A stretch of DNA of 64,000 nucleotides from Bugula neritina (taxonomy: Eukaryota > Bryozoa > Gymnolaemata > Cheilostomatida > Bugulidae): assembly GCA_964035545.1 (NCBI GenBank), contig OZ037768.1, positions 2,841,501 through 2,905,500 of the forward strand. The letters run 5' to 3'. Made by a program: the position numbers and the translations under genes. Positions 37,160 through 50,181 of this stretch are shown here, piece after piece (the first letter of the stretch is position 1; each line of letters begins with the position of its first letter). The notes under the pieces were generated by a model. It was not told the DNA's origin. It made no database searches and saw only the letters and a program-made list of their open reading frames with translations.

Positions 37160-40100
37160 TCAGTGATCTGGACAATTCTTAACACCAGGAGTTGTCTCAT
37201 CAACATCATCCCTGAAACAATATGTAGACACTGATAGCACACATGTGCATAGAACAATGTTAGCATATAGTGTATACATGCCAATACTTTAAGTGTAAAT
37301 AATGAAACAATTGACACATTGCTACAAAAATAATAGTGTATGTTATTTTTCCTTTTATAATAGCTATTTGTTAATATTGTGAAATAATTACAGGCTGATA
37401 CAAAATATTCAAACTTCTACAAAAAATACTGATAAATGTAATGAGGGTTATACTGCGTAGATATGAGGGTTATACTGCATGGGTATGAGGGTTATACTAT
37501 GCAAGAAGGAGGAAGGGGGGGGGGGGGTAAACACTCACATATAATGAATGCCTTCCTCTAGTTTCTGGTAGAGTTTCACTTTATTGCTGGTGCTGTTGGC
37601 TCTTCCGGAGAACTCGGCATGTCGGTTGTTGTTTACTTGATTCATTCTCTCAGTCCACAGAGAGAGCACAGATTTGTTACCTGCAGTATACAGTTCATTG
37701 ACTAGAATATTACCTGCAGGCTGCAGTACATGGTATGGACTATAATATTACTTGCAGTATAGTTACCTGCAGTAGACGGTTCATGAATTGTAATATGTGC
37801 AGCATGTAAAAATATGTACAGGTCATGGAATATAACGTAAAATATGCATAACTTAAAATTTTTATAACAAAATATACTACAATGTTTGTTTCTTGTTTAT
37901 TAGCTATAGCACTCTTTATCTTAAATGCTTGAAATACAAAAATGAGTTGCAGTTTTATGAATTGTATGTAAAAGTAACAAACACTCAGTCCCCACCCTAG
38001 TTTAAACACCACTTCAGTTGTGAGAGGCAACAATGTGTTGAAATGGGTTCAACTTTCAATTGCGTTTGTAATATTTGCTCCAACAGTTAAGGTATTGGGC
38101 TACTATGCCAAGTAAAACATTACGAGCTGATGGGAAATTTTATCATTTTTTATCAGACCAAGTGCAATTAGGCCACTTTTTATTATAATTACATAATGGA
38201 GTTAAAGTTGATATTTTTAGAGCACTCGAAATATCACTTTTCTATTGCCTTTAAAGTGCATCTTATTTCTTCAAGACAATGCCATCAATTATCCTGACAT
38301 GTATATTAGTGTCACACTCAGTTGAACTATACAGCAGATGGGAACTTATCTATTCTCCTTGTGCCTGCAGGTTTAGCTTGCATAGTGTTAGCTAATAATT
38401 GCTTAAATCATATCAATGTTAATACAATTGAATAAACTAAGTGTTACCCCACACCCTGCCACCTCCCACAATGCACTGTGTAATGCCAAGTACCTTCAGG
38501 GTGTTTCACATTTCACGATTGATAATGATAAAACACTGCATAGAAAAGGTGTGCTATTTTTTAAAGATAATGACTCAGCCCTATTGACATTATAATAGTA
38601 TTGTTTTCTAGCTGAATATCAAATAGCTGAAAAATTATTATTTGTTAATAGTTGTCTTCTTTATTCAGAGTAAAGGAGCTGTCACAAAGCTAATAAGTTG
38701 AAGGTATGGGGCTGTAGTAATTATTATCTTTGGGTGTGTGTCTGTGTGTGTGTGTCTGTGTGTGTGTGTGTTTGTGTGTGTGTTGTGCAGGATGTGTGTG
38801 TGTGTGTTTGTGTGTGTGTGTTTGTGTGTGTGTTTGTGTGTGTGTTTGTGTGTGTTTGTGTGTTGTGCAGGATGTGTGTGTGTTGTGGTGTGTATGTGTG
38901 CACTGTGCGTATGTGTGCGTGTGTGTGCGTGTGTGTGTGCGTGTGTGTGTGTGTGTGTACACATACATTAGACAGACATAGTAAGAAGTTACTCACCCTT
39001 AAAGTCGAGGGTGATTCCTGCATACTTAGATTTCTTGGGGAGAGGAGAGTCAGACCTGGGCAGTGACTTGGCTCTGCCAGTCTCTGATAATCTGTATTAT
39101 AATATAATAATATAACAGTATGTATAACAATATAATAATAATATAACAGTATGTACAACAATATAATAATAATATAACAGTATGTACAACAATATAATAA
39201 TAATATAACATTATGTATAACAATATAATAATAATATAACAGTATGTATAACAATATAATAAAAATATAACAGTATGTATAACAATATAATAATAATATA
39301 ACAGTATGTATAACAGTATAATAATAATATAACAGTATGTATAACAGTATAATAATAATGTAATAGTGCAGTGTGTATAACAGTATAATGGTAATTTATC
39401 TTATCGCACAAGATAATATTGTAGACAGTTCGCTTTTGTGAGAACTGAAAAGAAAATTCATTACTGTTATATTATTATATTGCTATACATATTGTTATAT
39501 TATTATATTGCTATACATACTGCTATATTATTATATTGTTGTACATATATTAATGATGTCATTTTATTCATTGTGACATTTATTAGCTCGCAAAAGCTTC
39601 TAGAAAACTAGAAGCTTCTAGAAGTTAAAATGCTGCAGGGTTTCTGTATACATTTTTTGTTACAGAAAGCTTTTGAATGACCCCAGAAGTTACGACAGAC
39701 CACTGAGTAGACAAAGTAAAAGATATTCCATACTTACAGTTCACTGGACGGTGTACTCGGCTGGGAGTGGTCGGTTCTGCTGTCGCTGGTTCCTCTACGC
39801 TTCTTCATACCGGCAGCGGAATCTTCTAGACCGGCTGGCCGACAGTTTAGCAGGATCTCCAGGATGAGGGCGTGATGAGGGGAGGCGCTGGAATGAGCCC
39901 TCACTAGCAGCTCCAACTCACTCCACATCATACGGGAGTGCTCCTCTCTGTCAAGGTCAACGTTGTAATATGTCAAGGTCAGAAGTTATAAGATTTTAAA
40001 TACTATAAAATTTTGTTAGTTTCTATCATCAAAGAGTTTTCAAAGTTGCCTTTACTTTGAAGGAAAAGGTATAAATTTTTTCAACATAATGAAAGGCCTA

Positions 40101-43100
40101 TTTAATTAAACTTGGCATCTTTATGCTGCAGTTACGCTACATAACCAATTGATAAGAAAAGGGGTCAACAAATTTATGCTGTAACTATAAAATTACAATT
40201 TTTCAACATCCCTAACATTCTAATTGTTGTTATGTTATATAATTGGCTAAATCCAATTCACAGCAGCGTTAGATATAGTTGGCTAATTATTTAAATACTG
40301 TTTCTGCTGTAATTTTTTAGTTTCCATGAATAAAGAAGACAATTCCTGATAAATGTAGTAAAGCATAGCTGTATGTTAGACATTGTTGTAAAAACTTCAG
40401 CATCTCAACAAGAAAACTACAGGAAAAATTTAATCTAAATGACAAGATACATTTTTACTACTTCTTGAATATGCAGAATTTTCTAATCTCCCAACCAGAC
40501 ATCTTTCGAATTTCATATAATAAAAACTAGAATAACATATTATATGTGAAAATGTCTCTCAAATCCAAATGATAATCCATTTCAATAATTTTATAAACCT
40601 AGAACTAGTTATTCGTCCTGTTTTATTCAATTTGAATTATAAGATATAATTATATAACAATTTTATATGTCACTTTTACATGTATCATCCTTCACTTTTA
40701 TCATACCAATACAGTAACATCATGATTATAGTTATACCTATCATTACTATTGTCATTATTATATATTATTACACATACTATTATAACTATAAAAATATAT
40801 GACTAATCTTACTTCTTTTTCCCTTTATGTGCCGAGTAAGCACCGAGCAGGTTCTGAGACTCGAGAGTGATGAGACGGAAAATGGCTGATCGGCAATGCT
40901 CGACATCTTCCGCAGTTAGGTTGTCCTTCATCAGTAGTTCTGGTAGGGGATCTATATGCTGTAATATAGTACAGAGATGTTAGCTTAGTTGAGTCTATAT
41001 GCTGTAATATAGTACAGATATGTTAGCTTAGTTGAGTCTATATGCTGTAATATAGTAGAGAGATGTTAGCTTAGTTGAGTCTATATGCTGTAATATAGTA
41101 TAGAGATCTTAATATGCTGTAATATAGTATAGAGGTGTTATATTAGGGGATCTATATGCTGTAATATAGTACAGAGGTGTTAGTATGCTGTAATATAGTA
41201 TAGAGGTGTTAATATGCTGTAATATAGTACAGTGTTGAACAGTTTTATAAGTTCACAGAGTTGTCTTGCCATGTGCAGAGGCATCTCGGAAAAACTCTGT
41301 TTAGTATTGGTTATAGTAACAACTGTCGAAAGAATTTCGGCTGTAAAGTATTTTTGTTTTAACATGGTTGTACAGGGAAACTATGACCATATATCTTTCT
41401 TGGAATCACCAACACCAAACAAAAGTGACCTTTCCTGAGACCATAGGGTGAACTGTTGCCATGGAATCCACTGGATGACAATGGCTACTCCTTCGCTATT
41501 CAGAGAAATAGTTTTATACAAGAATCAATACTTATAAATGAAAAACTGAAATTGAAGCAACACCCAATAATTATTTACTGGAAATAATTATAGCCCCAAC
41601 TTACGGACTGCAGGTTGTATATCATAGTGTCACTGATAGTCAAAGGCCAGTGTCTTGTGTGTCTCTCTAGGCTAGACTCAGCTAAAATGTGTCATAAACA
41701 TACAAATTACTGAAATATTTACAGTTGACTAAAACTGAATAGAATTAAATTAAAACAGAATTGTAAAAAGATAGTCACACCGCAGCACAACAAACATGTT
41801 TTGCTTTTCATGAAGTTCACGATGCAATAGTTGACAGCATTGAAAGAGAAATAAATAAATTTGTGGCACTACAATGCGCAAGCCATCTTTGTTCTGCTGA
41901 CACTACCACAGAAGACAAGGTATCAACTGCTGACACTAACACAGAAGACAATGTATCAACTGCTGACACTAACATACCTCCGTCTATAGGAACTCTGTCA
42001 GCTGACGTCTGTGTAGATGGCTTCAGGGCGTGCTTTTTGATGAGCTCACCAAAGTTCTGCAATCAGAAAGTTGGACTCTAACAATAGACTCAGATGCTGT
42101 GAGTATTTCACAAAGCAGATGTGGGGGGGAGGGTGGTGGTTAGGACAAAGAGAGATATTACTCAGGTTATGAATAGCAAACAGATGCTCGAATAAACATA
42201 TTGGAAGTAAGAAAGCTTAAGAAAAACTGCTAAGAGTTCAGGTGAGACAACATGGCTGGTTTTATACTTCTAATTTAATTGTAAGTACAGGTAATAGGAT
42301 ATTAAAAAAATAATCCATCAACTAAAATAAATGTTACTTTATTGAACCAGCTTCAGTAACCAAAGGTGATGAGATTATGCAGTGTGTGGATCACAGAAAA
42401 CTTTACTTTCAAAGATCTGAAATTTATGTTTTGAAGGTTCCGGAATGTTTGCACCTGTTTACTCAACACAAACCAAACTCACCTGAATTCTGTAGTCCGT
42501 GACTCTACCCCCAACACCTTCGCTGATAGATGGGGGGTCGTCGAGTATGCTTCGACTAGTTGATAGCTGATGTATGTAGATCTGACCCCCATGACTGGTG
42601 AGCATGTGCGAGAGAACTTTAGCCCCAGATCTGCGAGGCTGCTCCAGCATCACCGACCTCCCGCTGAGCAGGAAATTGGTGAGACACAAGGAGGGACGAC
42701 TGTTAGCATCTACGGGACTTATCGGATACGCCCCGACACACAGTTGAATATCTACCAAAAAGTATATTGTGATACATTATATAATGTTGAAATTGAGCCA
42801 CTGAAATCTACAAAAATAAAGAAATGTAGAAATAAAATCAAAGGTAAGATATCCACAAAAAACTGGATTTGAAGTTTCCAATAAAAATGACGTCTGCAGA
42901 GTTGAGTGTTTTGATGCCCCACAGTTTAATCAACTGCATATACAGAGACAATTAGCCTAGGAACCTACCTGTGTTGCTTGAAGATTTAGGGGTACACCAC
43001 TTCAGCGTCACACTCTCCACCCCTGAGATCTCCTGGGAAGGAGCCCGACAGCCGTCAGCTAGCTCTACACTCATTTCAGAGTGAGCTTCGTCCGAGTGTA

Positions 43101-46100
43101 ACAACTCAACGTCATAACTTGCAGACGAATTGGCGTTCTGCTCTTCCTGTCAAACAATTAAGAGAATGAGAGAGTATTCGGAGTTGTGTACACAACATAG
43201 ATGTGTTGTGCGCGTGTGCGTGTGTGTTGCAAAGTTGCAAAGTTGCCAATTGATTGTGATTGGGGAAAATATTTTAAGAATTTAACAATACGAATGAGAC
43301 AAACAAATTGGTTAGAAGATTTGTATATAAAATTCCTTCATAGATAAATTTTCTTTTAGAAAATCGATTGTTGCACCTAAAGGCTAGGAGTATACAAGTT
43401 AGTGATCAACTAAGCTTTACATAATATTTACTAAACTATACATGGGCTGTATTAAAAACTATAACTATATTATAACGAAGATTGTATTTTTAACACTTCA
43501 TTAACATGCTAGGCCTTCTACAGTGTAAATATAGAAATAGCCAATATACCATTTTGCTGTGTACCATATACACACATTAACCAGAATTCAAAACCTAAAT
43601 TTAATCACAATAGAAAGACAACTGATAAATATGGCTAGTAAATACAAGCATTCATATATTCAACTGTATACACCCAGAGCATATATTATAATACAGCATG
43701 CTAACATAGCAGCTTAGACAATAAGTCACGTGTAATGAGTTAGCAGATCTTATAGCAAATTATAGTGTCAAATCTTATAAATATTGCACAAAACCAAAAT
43801 AAATTAGTAGCCATTAAAGTTGTTGTTGACACAAAAACTAATGAAACAAATGGGTTTCTTTAAGTATCTTGACTGGCATAGTGAAACTTTGAGTACATAC
43901 ATATAATGCATGGATAATAAATAGGCTTTGATATATGAATGGAATTCTGCAAATCCAACAATGATATACCCCAATAAAATCATTGTTAAAAATTTCAGTT
44001 AATTATAATTATTATTCGAGCTGAATTTTCAACAATGCTGTGAAATAAATATTATTTTACAACATTTAAAAACTGCATATGTTTTAACTATGGTGCGCCT
44101 TGCGATTCTATGGATTAAATCAAAAGATATACTGCATGTTATTCCTGAAATTCAGCCAACACATCACAACTGTCTCTTGTGGTATTTCCGCTTCTAAACT
44201 TACTCAGTTTACATCTAAACCTACACTCAGTACTTACCTTCATTGGTATTCCAGTTACACTGGTTATGACTAGATTAAAATAGTCCACAGCCAAAGCGAC
44301 CATCCTGTTGGCTAGGTTACGCCCTGACTCTGTCACTATGACTGTTACAGTGAGATTACTAGTCGCCTAAAGAACAGATAATCAGCAATAAAAAGACAAC
44401 TCCAACATTTAATGTTATTATTAAAGCACTGTAATTGCGTTTGCTCAACTAATATGGAAATGCTGTGGTAATTATTCAAATTAAAACTATAACTGCTAAT
44501 ACAACAAACTCTATAGTTGAATAGATTAATTAAAATATTTCTTTATAATAGTATATGCATATGAAGCCTTAGTTCCCAACATTTAGAAACAGAATAGCAA
44601 AGACAGTAAATGTGAAGGAAGGACAACTCTACACACCATCCAAGAATCCTTAGGCAGGACTTTAGGAGTGGATCCCACAGGATGTATGAGGACCAGCACT
44701 AACTCACAGTTGGTTATTGGGATACACCTGCACACCAGACAAGAATATAATATGTAATATGTATAACATAATATATAATAGGTATGGCATAATATGTAAT
44801 ATGTATAACATGATATATAATATGTATGGCCTAATATGTAATACATATAACATAATATGTATAACATAAAATATAATATGTATAACATAATATATGATAG
44901 GTATGGCATAATATGTAATATGTATAATATAATATATAATATGTATGGCCTAATATGTAATACATATAACATAATATGTATAACATAAAATATAATATGT
45001 ATAACATGATATATAAATAGGGAGCAGCCGTGGTCTAGGAGGTTAGAGTTTTTGCTTTGTGAACACGAAGTCATGGGTTGGAGCCCGGACAAAGGCCATT
45101 GGTGATGTTAGGAAGAGCATCCAGTCATAATTGCTCCTGTGCCTCATCTTAATAAGTCCTTAGCCCGATTTAACAAAAAACCTCTTTCATCAGGGGTTTC
45201 CCACAGGGATAGCGACTATAAACTTGCGTGAGTGTGAGATATATAAATAGGTATAATATTTAATACTTCTTGGTGCAGACTAACAGGACATTAGAGTTTA
45301 CCATTTCTAAGTTATCATTAAATCATAGAATATTAGAGAGGCGCAAATTAGAAAAATACTGACAACCTGCACTTTCCAGAACTGTCACTTATGATTTGGT
45401 GATGCCTTTGTGTAAGTTTACATTAAACAACAACAATAAAATATTACATGATACAAAGATAACTAGACATTTAATAAAATGTATAAACTATTGAATAACC
45501 AATGAAGATTCATAGTTTATGCTGTTTTATAATCATAATACCATAATAAGAATACACAAGGTATTAGCTATAGCACAAACATGGCTGCGTCAGAAAACAG
45601 CATTCGAACAATATTACCCAGTTGCGTATTAATTCATTTCATCAAATTTCTACAGTAATAGTAATATAAATAGTTGGTTTTATTTCATATTGTATAGTAT
45701 TATAATGGGTGTATTGCACTTTGCATAGTAATATAATAGCATATTACACATTGTATGGTAATACAATGGTTATATTACACATTGCATAGTAATATAATGG
45801 TTATATTACACATTGTATGGTAATATAATGGTTATATTACACATTGTATGGTAATATAATGATTATATTGTACATTGTATGATAATACAATAGTTATATT
45901 ACTATACATTACAGGGTAAAGGGTAGCTGTAAAGTACATACTCGTCAGAGCAAAGAGCCTCCCGATTCTTCATCTCAAAATCATTCACAAATTTATCAAT
46001 AAGATCTGAAACTTGGTTTTCTGACCGAGCAACCTGCAACACAAAACTTAGTGTGAGAATCAGTAACATCCGAGTATAATATGCAGTATACTATACTATA

Positions 46101-47316
46101 TGCTTTGTATTAAAATCAAGTCCAAATTGTCAAAGTGCCAAAGCACTATGAAACTTCTAAAGTGACTTAAATTTTCCACATTAGGAAATTTATAAAACAT
46201 AATAACTGGCCTTAATATATAGCTAAAATCTTCGTGTGGTTTGTGTGCATAAGATTAAATAATCCGTAATATGAAAGACAACTAACATCAAAAAATATAA
46301 TTTAAGTAGGTTTAGTTCAAAATAATTTAATCAAAACATACACCACATTCTTCCCTAGTGTATCAGTAGTTTCAACCAATTGATGGGAATGGTTTAATAG
46401 AATCTATTTTGATGTAATTTATAAGCTCTCCTTAAATGAGTTACAAAACTCTTGAGAACTAGTTCTTGTGGAGCTTTAGAACTTTAAGCTGTGTTGAATA
46501 TATAAATACCAGATCTTCATTACTTACAGTTACACAAATTATTCTGCCATTATTCTGGAAGCTATCAGCATTGTCTAACAAAGTCAACCGTGCATTCACT
46601 TGACACTGGGAAGGAGTCAAAAGCTGAGCTGTAGCTGCATACAGACCATGTAGTATAGAGACGTCATCGAATCTTCCAGCTTTTCTAGGTAAACCCAGTG
46701 ACCCAAAAACTCTTTGAATCTACAACATAAAACAATATAATATTAATGGTAATATTTATAGCCAATCAAACAACAGAGTCATTCAGACTAAAGTAACTAG
46801 TAATATGTTTATTTAAGTTTGAAGAAAAGCAGAGATGGTTAAAATACTTACATATTCCAGGTCTTGATGGTCATCTGCCCAACCTGTTAGCTGTTGAGCT
46901 ATGGTGTCACTGGCTAAGAAACTGATCTGAAATACATAGAACATTCATTTGTTTGTAATTAAATAACCAAATATTAATATTTTTGCTGAAATACTTTTGT
47001 GGTCAACAAATTGTATAGAACATATATAGGAAATATTGTGTTCAACTATTCCATATTATTATTCATGTTATGCTAAATAACCAACACTCTTTCTTACCAA
47101 TTTCTTTCTTCCAAATATATCATAAATAATACGACAAAACTCCAAACCAGCTTCTATGCTGCATGTCCAGTGTGACTTTGACAACGCGGCCAATGGTATA
47201 ATGTTAGGTCTGTTTTTATTGGCTACATCATATTCATATTCCTCGTCAGAAGGGGACAACATTTTGGGGCCATGATCAAAAACAAAAACAGTTTTGTAGT
47301 TCTGTGGGTACACCAT
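37160..47316 (-). CDS. INTS13: Integrator complex subunit 13 (Asunder)
   Basis: Fifteen exons give 681 aa (human about 706) with every phase consistent: 47098-47316, 46852-46926, 46528-46719, 45942-46033, 44637-44727, 44238-44366, 42969-43146, 42483-42751, 41978-42056, 41605-41681, 40813-40958, 39738-39947, 38997-39091, 37539-37680 and 37160-37211. Diagnostic blocks in order: YKTVFVFDH at the N-terminus, [47 protein letters not shown], the most conserved [15 protein letters not shown]...[46 protein letters not shown], and the C-terminal [11 protein letters not shown]...HAEFSGR motif. The protein is a nuclear subunit of the Integrator module that pairs with INTS14 and INTS10, serving snRNA and nascent-RNA 3' processing and enhancer and mitotic functions. 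Introns carry several minisatellites, a SINE and an eight-fold repeated acceptor (intron 10). Start: first ATG before the conserved TVFV block. Confidence 0.96.
38731..38958. repeat. GT/CA microsatellite in INTS13 intron 13
   Basis: Nearly pure tg dinucleotides with tttg and tgcag interruptions. Long ORFs in all frames here are repeat artefacts. Confidence 0.95.
39098..39551. repeat. Two AT minisatellite arrays in inverted orientation (INTS13 intron 12)
   Basis: About ten copies of a roughly 28-bp unit (tataataataatataacagtatgtataaca) at 39098-39392 are followed at 39465-39551 by about three copies of the reverse complement (gttatattattatattgctatacat). Confidence 0.85.
40951..41235. repeat. 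Tandem repeat carrying eight copies of an INTS13 splice acceptor
   Basis: The motif atgctgtaatatagta occurs at 40957, 41000, 41043, 41086, 41115, 41157, 41186 and 41215, with 43- or 29-base periods. On the minus strand each copy reads TACTATATTACAG|CAT, identical to the acceptor that must be used for exon 11 (40813-40958). Confidence 0.9.
41890..41978. repeat. 33-bp tandem repeat beside INTS13 exon 9 donor
   Basis: About three copies of ctgctgacactaacacagaagacaatgtatcaa. The last copy overlaps the donor site of exon 9. Intronic by the gene model. Confidence 0.8.
44750..45020. repeat. AT minisatellite in INTS13 intron 4
   Basis: Repeats of taatatgtataacataatatataatagg/atatgtatggc. The minus-strand Tyr/Ile/Leu-rich reading frame here is an extension of exon 5 through the repeat, not protein. 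Confidence 0.9.
45022..45237 (+). mobile_element. tRNA-derived SINE with perfect 14-bp target duplication
   Basis: The 216-bp element is flanked by gatatataaatagg at 45008-45021 and 45238-45251. Its head is tRNA-like: a Pol III A box (tggtctaggaggt, about 45031) and a B box (ggttggagccc, 45076-45086, one change from GGTTCGANNCC) at normal spacing. The body (gaagagcatccagtcataattgc...aataagtcctta...caggggtttcccacagggatagcgac) is shared with the copy at 32.8 kb. It sits in INTS13 intron 4, opposite to transcription. Confidence 0.88.
45690..45905. repeat. 31-bp AT minisatellite in INTS13 intron 4
   Basis: About six copies of ggttatattacacattgtatggtaatataat. Confidence 0.9.
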
Positions 47317-49121
47317 TTTTCATACCTAAAATTTCAATTACTTGAATAAAAATTGAGTATAAAACTGAAAGAAATGGATATTTGTTGAATGAGCAACGTC
47401 AACTTCACTAATTGTATATGAACTAACAACTAAAATTGAAAAACAATCATGAATCAGTTATACAAGATGAAAGTAATAAAATAATAAAATAATATAGACT
47501 AGTAAAAGTATTTGTCATACTTACACTGATGGTGATACTCATATTGAATACTGATAATCATGATGATAATAAAAAATTATGACCATGAGTTCACATTGAC
47601 TTTTACTTTATCACTTGAACTTCGACTTAGAGTTGAACTTGAAGTTGATGTTTGTTTACAATTTAATATTTGCATTTTTTACTCTTACTCTAAGTCTAAC
47701 TCTTAGTCCTACTCTTAGTACTTAGTTTTACAAGTTCAAGTTCAACCTGTTTAAGTTACATATTATAATTAATAATCATATTAATATTATTATTATAAAT
47801 ATAAATTTTAATATACTTATAGTTATAGTTATAAATTAAAATTATAATTATTATTTATATCTGTATCATATATTACCTGAGGTGTAAATTAATGTTTATT
47901 ACCTAAGCAGATTGATTTACTTAGGTTTAAAAACTTATTTTAACTAACAAATCTACTTGAAGTTTATTATGGCATGAGCTGTAATTTGACAGTGAATGCC
48001 ACCAGCAAGTATTATTATTATAATTATAACTAGCGCAAATTATTGCTCCATAATTAAACGGATGTTATAAAGAAGTAAAAACGGCTGTTGTCGCTACAAG
48101 TAGCCTGTGTTGTAAATTGAAATTATTGTAAAGAAGTTGTTTAATGCACTTTTTATCCTGTGTTTCTTGACTTTGCAAAATCTCATTTGATAAACTCATA
48201 CTTATGTTTTATGTCTACTATTTTATATTAGACTCAAAGGCTAATATTAAGAACCTCAACACAAATAATACACTCGTTGACAAGGAGCAGGCCAGCATTA
48301 TGAATCTAATACTGCGTTCATCATTGTAATAAAGGCCAGAAAGTTAGTTGATTGCACAGCTTAATTGTTGATACCAAATTCATTGTGATTGTCGACATGC
48401 TTTAGTACAATCGAATGCTATAATCTAGATCTGGAGTATTGGGCACAGTAGCAGACAGGTAAGGCGTAACACCAAGGAATAAGGTAGCCATAGTGATAGT
48501 CATAGTGCCACTGAAAGTGAATCTGATAGTCATAGTGATAGACTGATAGTGATACTGATACTCATTAGTCATTACTGATACTGATAGTGATAGTCATACT
48601 CAATCTCAGACTGATAGTGATACTCATACTCATAGTGACTGTGATAGTCACTATCAATATCATTATTCATAGTGATAGTCACCCAGTGTAAGTGATCAGT
48701 AACTGTAATGCTCAGCCTCATAGTTTCAGTCATGCTCATAGTCATAATTACTGATAGTTATACTGCTACTTATACTATAACTATTACTCATAGTCATAAT
48801 CATGGTGATAGTCATACTGGTACGACACTGATAGTTTAACAATAACAATGCAAATATTACTAATACACTTATAGTAATAATAAATATAATTATAATACTT
48901 AGTAACTCTTAGTAGTTAGTAGTTAGTACTATAATTTTAAATTTAACTTCTTCAAGTTAATAATGTCAAATATATATATTGTCTATTGCCAGTAAATATA
49001 ATGGTAGTATAAGTACTAAACCGTGCATGAGATTTACATAAATTATGTAACTAAATCTTATAGTTATTATGATAATTTTAACTATTACTAACTACTATGT
49101 AATTGATATTTTTTGCAATAG
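47317..49121. other. INTS13 upstream region with a GATAGT-type simple repeat
   Basis: Contains A/T-rich DNA and a degenerate repeat of catagtgatagtgatactgata (about 48490-48840). A short open, splice-bounded stretch at about 48233-48325 might be an exon of the plus-strand gene that follows, but its phase could not be tested. Confidence 0.5.
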
Positions 49122-49429
49122 TCAAAATGATGATAGAACAGAAACTTCATAAGATTGCTTATAACGCTCTGTGACCTATTGATAAAATAGATAAATTTTA
49201 ATAAAGATAAAATAAACAATATGAATATACATAGTGCGTATATTGTTGATTTTATCTTCATCATGATCAGACTTTATCTAGTATAACAGTTTTTTAAAAC
49301 AGTGATGACATAAAGCACAAAAAATATCCTAACGTAGACAGGTTTCAAGAGTTGAGTGTTGAAAGTTCATACAATGTCTAAATTTACTGTAGGCTGATAG
49401 GGAATTCACAGAGTTTTATTTCCTTGCAG

Positions 49430-50181
49430 ATGTCTTTGAGCCTGCTAGTCAAACTATGTGTTAAAAAGCTATACTTTTGTTGTTGTCATCTTATAGAAAT
49501 CCTGCACACAGCAGTTGAGAGATATACAGCACAGCATTCAAGTTTGAATATAATTGCCTTATATACTATGCTCTCGTATGGACAAGGTGCTCAGAATCTG
49601 AGCAATAACATGTCTAAGGTAAGAATGGTAGGCTATGTATTAAATCATTTGTCAGCTATATATGTTTGTTCATACATTTCAACTACAGAGCTTTTCATAA
49701 GACAAGTTCTACAATAATGATGAAAATTGTATCAAGTCATTTTATTTTCTATTCAAATTTTAGTTTAAATTTTGAAAGTTTTCTGTTTTAAAACTAATTT
49801 CTTTTGTAAAAAAATATGCGACAAGTTTCTTCTATGTTGCATTTGTCTCAAGTTACGATACTCTCAATCTTGCACCACCCCCCCCCCCCTCAATATCCAA
49901 AACCCTAAAATAAAAATAACTCTTGACGACTAACTCTTTTGGTAGCTTAGACTTTAACTGATCATAGTGTTTCATCTATATAGCACAATCATAAGTCCGT
50001 TGCAAATACCCAGCAACATTTGAAAGGTGTCAGCGGTGTTCTGCTTAATGATTTCATTGTCTTGTTATCTCTGTTTATCAAATTATCCCAAAATGACACT
50101 CTGTCACTAAGAAATAACTTGAAAAGGTTTGAACAACTCCTACACACTGTCTATGAGAATCCCTACGCCAACATCTTTTAA
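49430..50181 (+). CDS. Unrecognised protein, last two exons (at least 128 residues)
   Basis: Exon 49430-49618 (acceptor ttccttgcag, donor AAG|GTAAGA) joins exon 49984-50181 (acceptor atctatatag, stop TAA at 50179-50181). Both are fully open in phase 0 and together encode 128 residues before the stop. The product looks helical (e.g. IEILHTAVERYTAQHSSLNI and LNDFIVLLSLFIKLSQN, ending in HTVYENPYANIF). A 49-nt candidate upstream exon lies at 49122-49170 (KMMIEQKLHKIAYNAL). The first ATG of exon 49430 may be internal rather than the start. It would be transcribed away from INTS13. No family was recognised, and no transposon features were seen. Confidence rests on splice-site and phase agreement only. 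Confidence 0.45.

Noticed and set aside
38665-39254. Several long ORFs on both strands (His/Thr or Cys/Val repeats)
   Set aside because: They are translations of a GT/CA microsatellite and AT minisatellite within an INTS13 intron.
44583-45092. 169-codon minus-strand ORF rich in Tyr, Ile, Leu and His
   Set aside because: It joins real INTS13 exon 5 to intronic minisatellite sequence. Only 44637-44727 is coding.
45022-45100. tRNA gene
   Set aside because: A and B boxes are present, but the acceptor stem does not close, and the sequence continues into a SINE body with target duplications.
48233-48325. Open splice-bounded stretch considered as an INTS13-divergent first exon
   Set aside because: A stop follows the only possible donor and phase with later exons could not be tested, so it is not listed as a gene.
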